Assembly (NCBI GenBank): GCA_964393335.1
Contig: CAYMTN010000075.1
Span: forward strand, 1 to 21,604
Origin: CAYMTN01 sp964393335
GTDB lineage: Bacteria > Chloroflexota > Anaerolineae > Aggregatilineales > Aggregatilineaceae
Reading direction: 5' to 3'
DNA: 21,604 nt
Below are positions 1 through 7,812 of the stretch, piece after piece (position 1 is the first letter of the stretch; the number at the start of each line of letters is the position of its first letter). A program made the translations under genes and the position numbers. The notes beneath the pieces are model-generated. The model did no database searches. It had not been told where the DNA came from and worked only from the letters and a program-made list of their open reading frames with translations.

Positions 1-159
1 GAGCCTGGTAATCAGGTCCGGGTGGTCGGCATGGGCTCGACTCAGGGCTTGCTGGCCGTTATTCGCTACGACGATATCGTAGCCCTGGCGCTGCAGCATC
101 AGCCCGATCAGCTTCAGGCTGTCGACATCATCGTCTACGATCAGAATTCTCTCAGCCAT
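1..159 (-). CDS. Response regulator receiver domain protein (partial, cut by window edge)
   Basis: Only the first 53 codons are present; the rest lies outside the window. The start reads MAERILIVDDDVDSLKLIGL, which is the beta1-alpha1 part of a CheY-like receiver domain with the acidic pocket D9-D10-D11. It lies divergent to the histidine kinase gene at 346, so the two could form a two-component pair; this is inferred from position only. Oddity: after the expected 'HPDL' (46-49) the sequence runs I-T-R-L, where receiver domains normally read 'ILLD' with the phosphoacceptor Asp at about residue 53. Here residue 53 is Leu. Either the domain is a non-phosphorylatable variant or the sequence is disturbed at the edge. 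No effector domain can be seen. The start is preceded by only a weak Shine-Dalgarno sequence. Confidence 0.8.
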   Translation of the reverse strand, partial: MAERILIVDDDVDSLKLIGLMLQRQGYDIVVANNGQQALSRAHADHPDLITRL

Positions 160-253
160 GCAGCATCACCGTTTGTGTAAAACATTGTGAGAGGCTAAAG
201 TTTCAATGACCGGAGTGTAGCACGGAAGAAAACGGGATGCAAGACAGATGCAC

Positions 254-281
254 TTGACGCCCAACCGGATAGCGGTATATT
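254..281 (+). promoter_or_regulatory. Sigma-70-type promoter for the histidine kinase gene
   Basis: TTGACG at 254-259 and TATATT at 276-281 are separated by 16 bases. This predicts transcription from about 288, leaving a leader of roughly 58 bases before the kinase start. It lies in the 186-base divergent gap between response regulator and kinase. No convincing minus-strand promoter was found for the regulator. Confidence 0.55.
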
Positions 282-345
282 GTAGCAGTGACTGATACAA
301 GGGGCGGGTAGGATGCCAGCGCCACCGTAACGGAATGAGGGGGTT

Positions 346-1908
346 ATGATGCCCGACGGGCTTCAGGCTCAACTTAGCCAGTATGTCGAGCAGCAGGCGC
401 TGCTGCTGACCGTGACGCGCCAGATCGCCAGCAGCGCCGGCCTCAACGAGATCATCCCGCACATTTTGGGCGGCATCAACCGGGCGCTTCGGGCAGATGG
501 TGTGCGGCTGTTGGCCACAGGCAACGGGCAGTGGCACGCCTATGCGACCGGGCCAAAATCCGACACGATGGCCGCGCTTGACGACCACCTGATCATGCTG
601 GTCGATCAGGTGGGAGAGGTCGTGCTGACGCCCGCTGATCCGCGCGCGCAGGGCATGCTGGAAACGCTGGGGCTGTCGCTGCTGGTCGCGCTGCCATTGG
701 TGGCGCACAAATCATCGCACGGTGTTTTGTGGCTGGGCTTTGAGCAGTCGCGGGTGCTGGTCGATGCCGAGCGCCTGCTGCTGTCAATCCTGGCCGGACA
801 GGCGGCGATTGCGATTGCGAATGCGCGTTCTTTCGCGGCGGCTCGCAAGCGGCGCGAATGGCTGGCGGCAGTGCTGGCCAGCACACCCGACCCGGTGTTG
901 GTGGTGGACCGCGAACGTTACCTCCAGCTCGTGAATCCGGCGGCGCAAGAGTTGTTCCCAACGCTGTCGTATGACGCGGTTGGTCAGCGGTTGGACGATG
1001 TATCGCCCATAACAAGCTTGGTCGCGTTGTTCTCGGACGACGACGATCCGCCTGCGCAAGCCCTGATGGAATACACCGCCGAGAACGGGCGCACGTATTC
1101 GCTGAACGTGTCGGACGTCCACACCGAAAATGGGGACATGACCGGGTGGGTGTTGGTGCTGCGCGACATCACGCATTTTCGCCGCTTGAACGACAACATG
1201 TCCGATTTTTTGAGCACAGTCTCACATGATATGCGGTCACCGCTGACGTTTATGAAGGGGTATCTCGACATGATGGGTATGGTCGGGGAGCTGAACGAGC
1301 GGCAGACCGAATTTGTCGGAAAAATCTCCGCCGGTGTGGTCCAGATGGCGGACATGGTCGAGAAGATCATCGACGCAGGCAAGCTGGACCCGGTCACCGG
1401 GACTTACCAGCTCGCGCGGGAAGCGTGTGACGTGATCGAGATCGTGCGTAAAGTCGTAGCCGGATTGGGCGAACCGGCGGCTAAAAAAAACCTGACGCTG
1501 ACGTATGCAATCGACGAGCGCGTACCGGTGTTGAACGTGGATCGGGCGATGCTGACGAGCGCGTTTACCAACCTGGTCGAAAACGCAGTGAAGTATACGC
1601 CTGAGGGCGGGCACGTTACCGTCGAACTGGTCATGGATAGCGACGAGGTGGTGTTCCGCGTGAGCGATGACGGGTTCGGGATCAGCCCAGAGAACCAGGC
1701 GAAGCTGTTCGCGCGGAACGTGCGCGTCCACCGCAAGGAGTGGAAACGTGTCAAGGGCAGCGGGTTGGGGCTGTTCATCGTGAAAAATGTGGCGCAGCGG
1801 CACGGCGGCGACGCCTGGGTGGAGAGCGTCGAGGGAGAAGGCAGCACATTCATTCTGTCGATTCCGCTGGACGGCGCAAACCGGTTGGGCGGCCAGGCGG
1901 CGGAATGA
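346..1908 (+). CDS. GAF-PAS sensor histidine kinase
   Basis: A 520-residue soluble sensor kinase with no transmembrane segment. An N-terminal GAF-like domain spans about 20-165 and a PAS domain about 172-280 (PDPVLVVDRE... VLRDITHFRR). The HisKA dimerisation domain has the phosphoacceptor H294 in SHDMRSPL. The HATPase domain shows the N-box around N413 (LVENAVKYTPEGG), G1 at D441-G443-G445 and G2 at 471-476 (GSGLGL). It should autophosphorylate on H294 in response to a cytoplasmic signal bound by GAF or PAS and pass the phosphate to a receiver protein. The divergent response regulator is the obvious candidate partner. Two ATGs stand in tandem at 346 and 349 behind GAGGGGG; the second has the better spacing (5 bases), so the true start may be 349. 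A terminator follows before mutL. Confidence 0.93.
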   Translation: MMPDGLQAQLSQYVEQQALLLTVTRQIASSAGLNEIIPHILGGINRALRADGVRLLATGNGQWHAYATGPKSDTMAALDDHLIMLVDQVGEVVLTPADPRAQGMLETLGLSLLVALPLVAHKSSHGVLWLGFEQSRVLVDAERLLLSILAGQAAIAIANARSFAAARKRREWLAAVLASTPDPVLVVDRERYLQLVNPAAQELFPTLSYDAVGQRLDDVSPITSLVALFSDDDDPPAQALMEYTAENGRTYSLNVSDVHTENGDMTGWVLVLRDITHFRRLNDNMSDFLSTVSHDMRSPLTFMKGYLDMMGMVGELNERQTEFVGKISAGVVQMADMVEKIIDAGKLDPVTGTYQLAREACDVIEIVRKVVAGLGEPAAKKNLTLTYAIDERVPVLNVDRAMLTSAFTNLVENAVKYTPEGGHVTVELVMDSDEVVFRVSDDGFGISPENQAKLFARNVRVHRKEWKRVKGSGLGLFIVKNVAQRHGGDAWVESVEGEGSTFILSIPLDGANRLGGQAAE

Positions 1909-1935
1909 TACCTGCCCGGAAGATCGGCTATTCTG

Positions 1936-1960
1936 CCCCGGCCTGGCCGGGGTTTGTTTT
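1936..1960 (+). terminator. Intrinsic terminator after the histidine kinase gene
   Basis: A perfect GC-rich inverted repeat at 1936-1952 (CCCCGG, 5-base loop, CCGGGG) is followed by TTTGTTTT at 1953-1960. It lies in the 71-base gap between the kinase stop and the mutL start. This suggests the two genes are largely separate units, or that read-through into mutL is partial. No clear mutL promoter is visible. Confidence 0.7.
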
Positions 1961-1979
1961 ATGAGCGGGATGGTGAGGT

Positions 1980-3782
1980 ATGTCAATTCGTGTGTTACCG
2001 GACGTGGTGGCAGCCCAGATTGCAGCCGGTGAGGTTGTCGAGCGGCCCGCGTCGGTGGTCAAGGAGTTGATCGAAAACGCGCTGGATGCAGACGCCAGCG
2101 CGATCACGGTCGAGGCGGATGGCGGCGGGCGGCGTCTGGTCCGCGTCAGCGACAACGGGACCGGCATCCCGGCGGCTGAGGCGGCGCTGGCGTTCGCACG
2201 CCATGCCACCAGCAAATTACAGAAGGTCGAAGACCTGGATCACATCGTGACACTGGGGTTTCGCGGCGAAGCGCTGGCGAGCATCTCCGCCGTGAGCCGC
2301 ACTACACTGGTGAGCCGTCACCGGGACGAAACGACCGGGGTTGAGGTACAGGTCGAAGGGGGCGAGGTGCGTCACGAACGCGCTGCCGGGGCACCGACCG
2401 GCACGGTGATCACGGTCGAAAACCTGTTTTTTAACACCCCGGCCCGGTTGAAATTCCTCAAGTCCGAGAGCACCGAGCGCCGCCACATCATGCAGCTTGT
2501 CACGCATTACGCGATGGCCTATCCCGACGTGCGTTTCCGGCTGGTGCAGGAGGGGCGCGAGCAGTTTCACAGCACGGGCAGCGGCGACCTGGCGGACGTG
2601 CTGGTCGAAGTGTTTGGCCTGGATACGTTCAAGGAGATGTTGGAGGTTCACCCGCAACCAGCGCCGCGTCCTGACGTGCCACTGGTCGAGGTTTACGGCT
2701 TCACGTCCGTCCCGACGCTGACTCGCACGTCGCGCAGCCATATCGTGCTGTTCGTGAACGGGCGGGCGATCTCGGATCACAGCCTGGCATACGCGGTGAC
2801 ACAGGCGTACCAGCCGCTGCCACGCGGGCACTATCCATTGGCCGTGCTGCTGGTCCGGCTGTCGCCGGAAGATGTCGACGTGAACGTGCACCCGACCAAA
2901 GCCGAGGTGCGGTTCCGCGTGCCGGACGCGGTATTTGCCGCCGTGCAGCGGGCCGTCCGGCGCACTATCGCGGGCCAGGCCCCGGCGGGCACGAACACCG
3001 GCGGCTACGGCGAGGCGACCAGCCCGGTGGGGTCCGGGTGGGGCGATCCGCGTGACCGGGATGCGGGCATATCGGGTCCGCCGCGCCAGATGGTGCCCGG
3101 CGAGCGCCAAATGCGCCTGGAATTGGGGACGCCTGGCGGCGTCGAGGCCGCGCCGGAACCGGATGTCGCGGCGATTCCCGGCGGGGCGGGTCGCCCGCTG
3201 CGCCCGCGCACGCTGCCTATTTTGCGTGTGGTGGGGCAGGTGGGCGCAACGTATATCGTGGCGGAAGGGCCGGTCGGCGTGTATCTGATCGACCAACATG
3301 CCGCGCACGAGCGCGTGTTGTACGACCAGCTAAACGAGCGCATCGTGGCGGGGGATGCCGTCGAGCGATGCAGCCTCAGAACCATGATGGTCGACCTGCC
3401 GCCAGGGCTGGCTCGCCTGGTCGAAGAGGCGTTCGACCTGTTGGGCGCATTCGGATTTGACCTGGAGCTGTTCGGCAGCAATACGTTTCGGGTGCGCGCG
3501 ATCCCGATGGCGCTGGCCGATCAGGAACCGGCTGAGGTTTTGAGCCAGATCGCATACACACTGGATGACAGCGGCGATGGGGATGTGCTGGCGGACCGGC
3601 TGATCCGGCTGGTGGCGCAGATGGGCGCGTACAAGGCCGGGCAGGTGCTGACCTATGACGAGATGCAGGGTTTGATCCAGCGCCTGGAACGGTGCGACAC
3701 GCCGCTGGCGGACCCGGACGGCGCGCCGACGATGCTGCACATCAGCGGGGAGGATTTGGCGCGGCAGTTCGGGCGGGGCTGA
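1980..3782 (+). CDS. mutL: DNA mismatch repair protein MutL, with degenerate endonuclease metal site
   Basis: A 600-residue MutL. The N-terminal GHKL ATPase is intact: E29 and N33 in KELIEN, D58 in DNGTGIP, then the GFRGEAL lid motif. The transducer domain reaches about residue 330, followed by a Gly/Pro/Arg-rich linker (about 335-410) and the C-terminal dimerisation domain. That domain keeps D438-Q-H-A-A-H-E444 of the DQHAxxExxxxE motif, but the last acidic position is D449. The other two metal-binding motifs of endonuclease-type MutL are not recognisable. The Cys-containing helix before KAG reads AQMGAYKAG (546-554), and the CPHGRP motif reads DPDGAP (578-583), losing Cys, His and Arg. The protein should still couple mismatch recognition to repair by ATP-driven dimerisation, but nicking activity is doubtful. 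No mutS lies nearby. The start has GGTGAGGT just upstream. Confidence 0.96.
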   Translation: MSIRVLPDVVAAQIAAGEVVERPASVVKELIENALDADASAITVEADGGGRRLVRVSDNGTGIPAAEAALAFARHATSKLQKVEDLDHIVTLGFRGEALASISAVSRTTLVSRHRDETTGVEVQVEGGEVRHERAAGAPTGTVITVENLFFNTPARLKFLKSESTERRHIMQLVTHYAMAYPDVRFRLVQEGREQFHSTGSGDLADVLVEVFGLDTFKEMLEVHPQPAPRPDVPLVEVYGFTSVPTLTRTSRSHIVLFVNGRAISDHSLAYAVTQAYQPLPRGHYPLAVLLVRLSPEDVDVNVHPTKAEVRFRVPDAVFAAVQRAVRRTIAGQAPAGTNTGGYGEATSPVGSGWGDPRDRDAGISGPPRQMVPGERQMRLELGTPGGVEAAPEPDVAAIPGGAGRPLRPRTLPILRVVGQVGATYIVAEGPVGVYLIDQHAAHERVLYDQLNERIVAGDAVERCSLRTMMVDLPPGLARLVEEAFDLLGAFGFDLELFGSNTFRVRAIPMALADQEPAEVLSQIAYTLDDSGDGDVLADRLIRLVAQMGAYKAGQVLTYDEMQGLIQRLERCDTPLADPDGAPTMLHISGEDLARQFGRG

Positions 3783-3800
3783 GCGCCAGATTTCTTCGGG

Positions 3801-3837
3801 AAAAAAACGAGGGCAGTCCATTGGTGGGCTGCCCTCG
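3801..3837 (-). terminator. Intrinsic terminator of secD-secF
   Basis: Read on the minus strand, a 9-bp stem (CGAGGGCAG pairing with CTGCCCTCG; 3808-3816 and 3829-3837) is followed by seven T residues (3801-3807). It lies directly after the secF stop codon. The plus-strand side lacks a T tract, so the terminator serves the Sec operon and not mutL. Confidence 0.85.
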
Positions 3838-3853
3838 CTGCATGTCAGGAGAG

Positions 3854-4888
3854 TTAAGCAGCGGCCATTTCGTCGCGCCTGCGTTTTTTGGCGTCGCGGT
3901 TGACAAAAGGAATCTCGCCTTTTTCCCACGAGACGAGCAGCGGCACCGCGTTGAAGATCGAGCTGTAGGTACCGCTCATCAGGCCGATCAGCATGATGCC
4001 GATGAACTGCCGGATGGTGTCACCGCCGAACAACAGAATGGCGACCATGACGAAAACGGCATTCAACTGCGTCGCCAGCGACCGGTGCACCGTTTCGAGC
4101 ACGCTACGATTGACGATTGTCTCGTAGGGTTCGCCGCGATATTTCGGCGTGTTTTCGCGGATGCGGTCGAAGACGACGATCGAGTCCTGCACCGAGTACC
4201 CGACGACAGTCAGGATCGCCGTCAGGAACAGCGCGTCGGCTTCCCAGTCAAACAGCAGGCCGAGGATCGCCATGACGCCCATCGTGACCAGGATGTCGTG
4301 GAACATGGCGATGATGGCGCAGGCCCCGTACCGGAAGGCACGCGGCACCTTGCGGAAGGCGAAAACGATGAAACCCAGCACGATCACGGCGACGGCCAAC
4401 GTCGCCACGACTGCCGCGCGTGTCACTTCTTTGCCGACGGTGGCGGAAACGCTGCTGGTCGTCAGTGCGCCCTCACGCGTCGGGTCTTCTTCGACGGTAA
4501 GAGGTGACCAGAACGGCCCCAGGCGTGACGGATCCTGCATGTAGGTCTTTAGCGCCTCCAGGTCTGAGGTTTCTTCAAAACGAAGCTGCCAGCGGCTCCC
4601 GGCTGTTTCGGCCTGGGAGTTCAGCACGTCGGACTTGATCGGATCGAGACGCTGCACGACAAAGTCCTTCAACCCGAATCCGCTGAGCGTGTCACGGACG
4701 GCTTGCTCGCTGACGTTATCGACAAATGACACTTCCATGAGCGTGCCGCCGGTGAAGTCGATGCTGAGCCGGACCGGGCTGCCGTATTGAATGGTCGAGA
4801 TGATCATGGCAATCACGCCGGGAATGATCACCGCCAACGAGAACATGAAGTAAAGCTTCCGGCGTTGTGCAAAATTGAACAGAAACAT
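3854..4888 (-). CDS. secF: Protein translocase subunit SecF
   Basis: A 344-residue membrane protein of the SecD/SecF family, an accessory complex that uses the proton gradient to help pull proteins through SecYEG. TM1 lies at about 13-33, followed by D44-F-T-G-G (the DFxGG motif that opens the first extracytoplasmic domain). A cluster of five membrane segments follows from about 157 to 320. The conserved VGYSVQDSIVVFDRIREN block is at 229-246, including D235 of the proton path. The C-terminus is Lys/Arg-rich (KKRRRDE), as expected for a cytoplasmic tail. The gene starts 20 bases after secD, with GGGAG upstream of ATG, so the two are an operon. Length is normal for the family. Confidence 0.97.
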   Translation of the reverse strand: MFLFNFAQRRKLYFMFSLAVIIPGVIAMIISTIQYGSPVRLSIDFTGGTLMEVSFVDNVSEQAVRDTLSGFGLKDFVVQRLDPIKSDVLNSQAETAGSRWQLRFEETSDLEALKTYMQDPSRLGPFWSPLTVEEDPTREGALTTSSVSATVGKEVTRAAVVATLAVAVIVLGFIVFAFRKVPRAFRYGACAIIAMFHDILVTMGVMAILGLLFDWEADALFLTAILTVVGYSVQDSIVVFDRIRENTPKYRGEPYETIVNRSVLETVHRSLATQLNAVFVMVAILLFGGDTIRQFIGIMLIGLMSGTYSSIFNAVPLLVSWEKGEIPFVNRDAKKRRRDEMAAA

Positions 4889-4908
4889 GGTTTCTCCCTG
4901 GTCGATGC

Positions 4909-6366
4909 CTACACGCCGAGCAATCTCGGGTTAGTGCGCAGCCGGTCGCCGACGATCAGCACCATGCTGTGCAGGAAGGTGCGGGTGGCGATCACAGCGG
5001 TGAACAGGTTGATGATCAACCCCATACCGAGCGTGATCGCAAAGCCCTGCACGGCGCTCGCGCCGAAGGCGTTGCCGAAGAAATACAGAATGATGGTAAT
5101 GATGATCGTCGAGATGTTCGAGTCGCGGATGGAGGTCCAGGCGCGCTCGAACCCGGCTTCGATTGCCCGGTCCATTGTTCGACCGTTGCGCAGTTCTTCT
5201 TTCATACGCTCGAAGATGAGAATGTTACCATCGACGGCGGTGCCGATTGATATCAGGAAGCCGGTGATAGCCGGTAAGCTGAGTGTGACCGGGATAAACT
5301 TGTACAGCGCAAAGTTGATCACGGCGAACAGCAGCAGCGCCAGGTCGGCGGCGATGCCTGACACGCGGTAGTAGATCAGCATGAACACCAGCACGGTGAC
5401 CACGCCGATGAAACCCGCACGGATCGAGCGTTCGACCGAGAGCTTGCCCAACGACGGGCCGATTGTGTCAAATGCGATGATATCCAGCGGGACGGGCAGC
5501 GCACCGTACTTCAATTGGGCGGCGAGGATGTCGGCGTCGCTCTTGCTGAAGTTGCCGGTGATGATGCCGCCATCCATCGTACCCGCCTTAGCACTGTCGG
5601 CCAGGCCCTGCTGAATGGTGGGATAGGAGATCAAACGCCCATCGAGTACGATGGCCATCGGGCGGTTGGCATTGTTGCCAACGTAATCAATAAAATCACT
5701 GACGCGGTCGCCGCCTTTATCCAGCACGAAGTTCACGGCCCACTGGGTACCGATCTGGCCCTGGGGCACAGCCGCCGCGTCGGCCAACCCGGAGCCGGTC
5801 ATGATCGTTTGGAATGGCTGGCCGTTGTTCAAGGTTGCCGGGTCTTCGACGGGATTGTTCGGGTCTTCACTTGGGCAGGTATATTGATCGTAGGGCTTGG
5901 GCGTTTCGCCTTCGAGCAGACGCGCGTCTGCCAGGGCGACCTGATCGGTGGTCAGGATGCAGGCCCCCTCAAGAATCTGGCCCGACGAAACGGTCGAAAA
6001 ATCGACAAATTCCAGCAGGCCGGTCGATTTGATCGAATCAAACGCCACCGTTTGCTCTTTCACACCGGGCAGCTCAACGATGATACGATCGCTGCCTTGT
6101 TTCTGGACGACGGCTTCTGTGACGCCCAGGCCATTTACACGGCGCTCAACGTTTTTGACGGCCTGATCAACAGTGGCAGAGTCATATTTGGTGCCGGGGG
6201 CGACCTGGAGCAGCACGCGCGAGCCGCCCTGCAAGTCCAGCCCCTGTATCACTTTCACTTCCTTGTCGAGACCGAGCGCGGTGATGTGGGGGTTATCCAC
6301 ACTCATCCAGGTCGACACAACCGCAATTACGAGTATAACCACAAGCCAGAGGCGGTACCCTCTCAT
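4909..6366 (-). CDS. secD: Protein translocase subunit SecD
   Basis: A 485-residue partner of SecF, first gene of the operon. TM1 is at about 6-23. The D44-L-Q-G-G motif begins the large extracytoplasmic P1 domain, and the five C-terminal membrane segments run from about 317 to 475. The functional block AVDGNILIFERMKEELRNG, cited here in part as AVDGN (377-381), carries the conserved D379, with E387 close by. The P1 domain contains a Pro/Asn/Asp-rich stretch at about 125-200 with two cysteines, C136 and C164, which could form a disulfide outside the membrane (inference). The start has AGAGGA upstream of ATG. No clear sigma-70 promoter is visible in the 176-base upstream gap. Confidence 0.97.
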   Translation of the reverse strand: MRGYRLWLVVILVIAVVSTWMSVDNPHITALGLDKEVKVIQGLDLQGGSRVLLQVAPGTKYDSATVDQAVKNVERRVNGLGVTEAVVQKQGSDRIIVELPGVKEQTVAFDSIKSTGLLEFVDFSTVSSGQILEGACILTTDQVALADARLLEGETPKPYDQYTCPSEDPNNPVEDPATLNNGQPFQTIMTGSGLADAAAVPQGQIGTQWAVNFVLDKGGDRVSDFIDYVGNNANRPMAIVLDGRLISYPTIQQGLADSAKAGTMDGGIITGNFSKSDADILAAQLKYGALPVPLDIIAFDTIGPSLGKLSVERSIRAGFIGVVTVLVFMLIYYRVSGIAADLALLLFAVINFALYKFIPVTLSLPAITGFLISIGTAVDGNILIFERMKEELRNGRTMDRAIEAGFERAWTSIRDSNISTIIITIILYFFGNAFGASAVQGFAITLGMGLIINLFTAVIATRTFLHSMVLIVGDRLRTNPRLLGV

Positions 6367-6501
6367 ATCAAAAATCCTCTCACGTGGCGGTGAATATGGC
6401 CGATTGTTTTAGAACTTGAAGACCGGCCTGACATGACTGGTCGCAAACCCTGCCATGATAACGCGGAGAAGGGGCAAATAGCAAGTGGATTTTGTTATTC
6501 G

Positions 6502-6534
6502 GGAAAAAGAGGGGCGCGGCGGTGCGCCCCTGTC
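6502..6534 (-). terminator. Intrinsic terminator after the HD-domain gene
   Basis: On the minus strand, AGGGGCGC and GCGCCCCT flank a short loop and are followed by CTCTTTTTC. It ends the OsmC-HD transcription unit just after the stop codon at 6543, and separates it from secD, which is transcribed in the same direction. Confidence 0.8.
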
Positions 6535-6542
6535 GGAGCCGT

Positions 6543-7133
6543 TCACGCGTTCGCTGCGCTGCCATCCAGGCCGAGGGCTGGCGCGATTGCTTTCATGGCG
6601 TCCAATACGAGCGGAACATGCGCGGTCCACAGGTCAACACCGAGGGCATTGGCGGCGTGCTCGATTTCCTCGCGGTTGACGGCGGCGGCAAAACTGCGAT
6701 CCTTCCACTTTTTGCGCACGGAGCTGATCTTGGTGATGTCGCGGATGTCTTTGGAGGGGCGGACCAGCGCGACGGCGGTCAAAAAGCCGGTCAGCTCGTC
6801 AACGGCGACCAGGCTTTTGTCCATCGGGCTTTCGGGCTGCACGTTGGTGCGCTCGGATGCGTGTGACGCGATGGCGTGGATGATGTCGTCATCGACGCCG
6901 CGCTCACGCAGGATACGCAGCCCGGTGAAGGGGTGCCCGTCCTCGGCGGTCATGTCCGGGTAACGCTCGTAATCAAAATCATGGAGCAGGCCCGTCACGC
7001 CCCATTTTTCTTCGTCCGCGCCAAAATGGCGGGCATAGGCCCGCATGGCGGCCTCGACGGCCAGCATGTGATGGCGCAGACTTTCCGACTCGGTCCATTC
7101 GGTGACCAGTTGCCAGGCTTCTTCACGATTCAT
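6543..7133 (-). CDS. HD-domain phosphohydrolase
   Basis: A 196-residue protein with the HD superfamily metal-binding pattern: H21/H22 in the first helix, the H51-D52 doublet (GLLHDFDYERYP), further His residues at H67, H86 and H91, and D112. It should be a divalent-metal phosphohydrolase acting on a nucleotide or similar phosphate ester; the substrate cannot be told. I chose the ATG at 7133 over an upstream in-frame start at 7220. Its ATGA overlaps the stop codon of the OsmC-like gene, which implies translational coupling, and the family's conserved sequence begins just there. The two genes form a minus-strand operon ended by a terminator at 6502-6534. Confidence 0.88.
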   Translation of the reverse strand: MNREEAWQLVTEWTESESLRHHMLAVEAAMRAYARHFGADEEKWGVTGLLHDFDYERYPDMTAEDGHPFTGLRILRERGVDDDIIHAIASHASERTNVQPESPMDKSLVAVDELTGFLTAVALVRPSKDIRDITKISSVRKKWKDRSFAAAVNREEIEHAANALGVDLWTAHVPLVLDAMKAIAPALGLDGSAANA

Positions 7134-7579
7134 GAGTATCCCGCTCCCGTTTCCGCTTCTCTGAGTTCGCTGGTGTAGTGGATTGTGGCCGTGTGGCGCA
7201 AGGTGGCGGCGGCCCCGCAATACTTGTCGCGGGAGAGTTCAATGGCGCGGTCCACCGCTTTTGGATCGACGCCGTGCCCGGTGATGACGTATCTGACCCA
7301 GATTTCAGTATAGACTTTAGGATGTTCGTCGGCGCGCACGCCTTCGACTTCAACCTCAAAGCCGGTGACAATCTGCTGCTTTTTGCGCAGGATGCTGATC
7401 ACGTCCATGCCGGTGCAGCCCGCCAGCGCCGTGAGCAGCAGTTCCATTGGGCTGATACCCGCATCGTGGCCCCCGGCGTCTCTGCGCGCGTCCAGCGGCA
7501 CGCTGAAACCGTTGCTGCTGTGCGCGGTGAAAATCATGTCGTCACGCAGCACGATTCGATTGCTCTTCTTTTCTCCCAT
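7130..7579 (-). CDS. OsmC/Ohr-family peroxiredoxin-like protein
   Basis: A 149-residue OsmC-family protein. The two conserved catalytic cysteines are visible: C55 in LAGCTGMDV and C121 in SRDKYCGAA. The SPMELLLTALAGCTG helix is the family's signature. Such proteins reduce organic hydroperoxides through a Cys-Cys thiol cycle, but many OsmC paralogues of this YhfA-like subtype are of unknown substrate, so resistance to organic peroxide is an inference. The ATG at 7579 has AAGGA about 9 bases upstream and begins the family's normal N-terminus; an upstream in-frame ATG at 7684 would add 35 unrelated residues. It is the first gene of an operon with the HD hydrolase (4-base overlap). Confidence 0.9.
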   Translation of the reverse strand: MGEKKSNRIVLRDDMIFTAHSSNGFSVPLDARRDAGGHDAGISPMELLLTALAGCTGMDVISILRKKQQIVTGFEVEVEGVRADEHPKVYTEIWVRYVITGHGVDPKAVDRAIELSRDKYCGAAATLRHTATIHYTSELREAETGAGYS

Positions 7580-7724
7580 AGAGATTATCCTTCCGTGTCG
7601 GGTGTCGTGTAAAGATTCTACGCCAATTGTACCGCAACGGCATCCCTTCTTCCGATGCGCAGTTTTGCCGGAAAGTCGCCGCAACGCGCGAGCCGGTTAT
7701 GCATCTAACAGAGTAGAGCAGACG

Positions 7725-7754
7725 TTGGGGTTCGGTACCCGGATGCGCTATGAT
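7725..7754 (+). promoter_or_regulatory. Possible sigma-70 promoter for the ECF sigma gene
   Basis: TTGGGG at 7725-7730 and TATGAT at 7749-7754 are 18 bases apart. The position suits a short leader of about 50 bases before the sigma gene start at 7813. The -35 element is a weak match. Confidence 0.4.
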
Positions 7755-7812
7755 AAGAGGGTGGGCCACTGCGGCCCGTCTGACCGGAGACGAGTAACCC
7801 TTAAGAGAGCTT

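Noticed and set aside
2217..3308. 363-codon minus-strand frame antisense to mutL
   Set aside because: Arg/His/Gln-rich composition with no motif; MutL on the other strand is clear.
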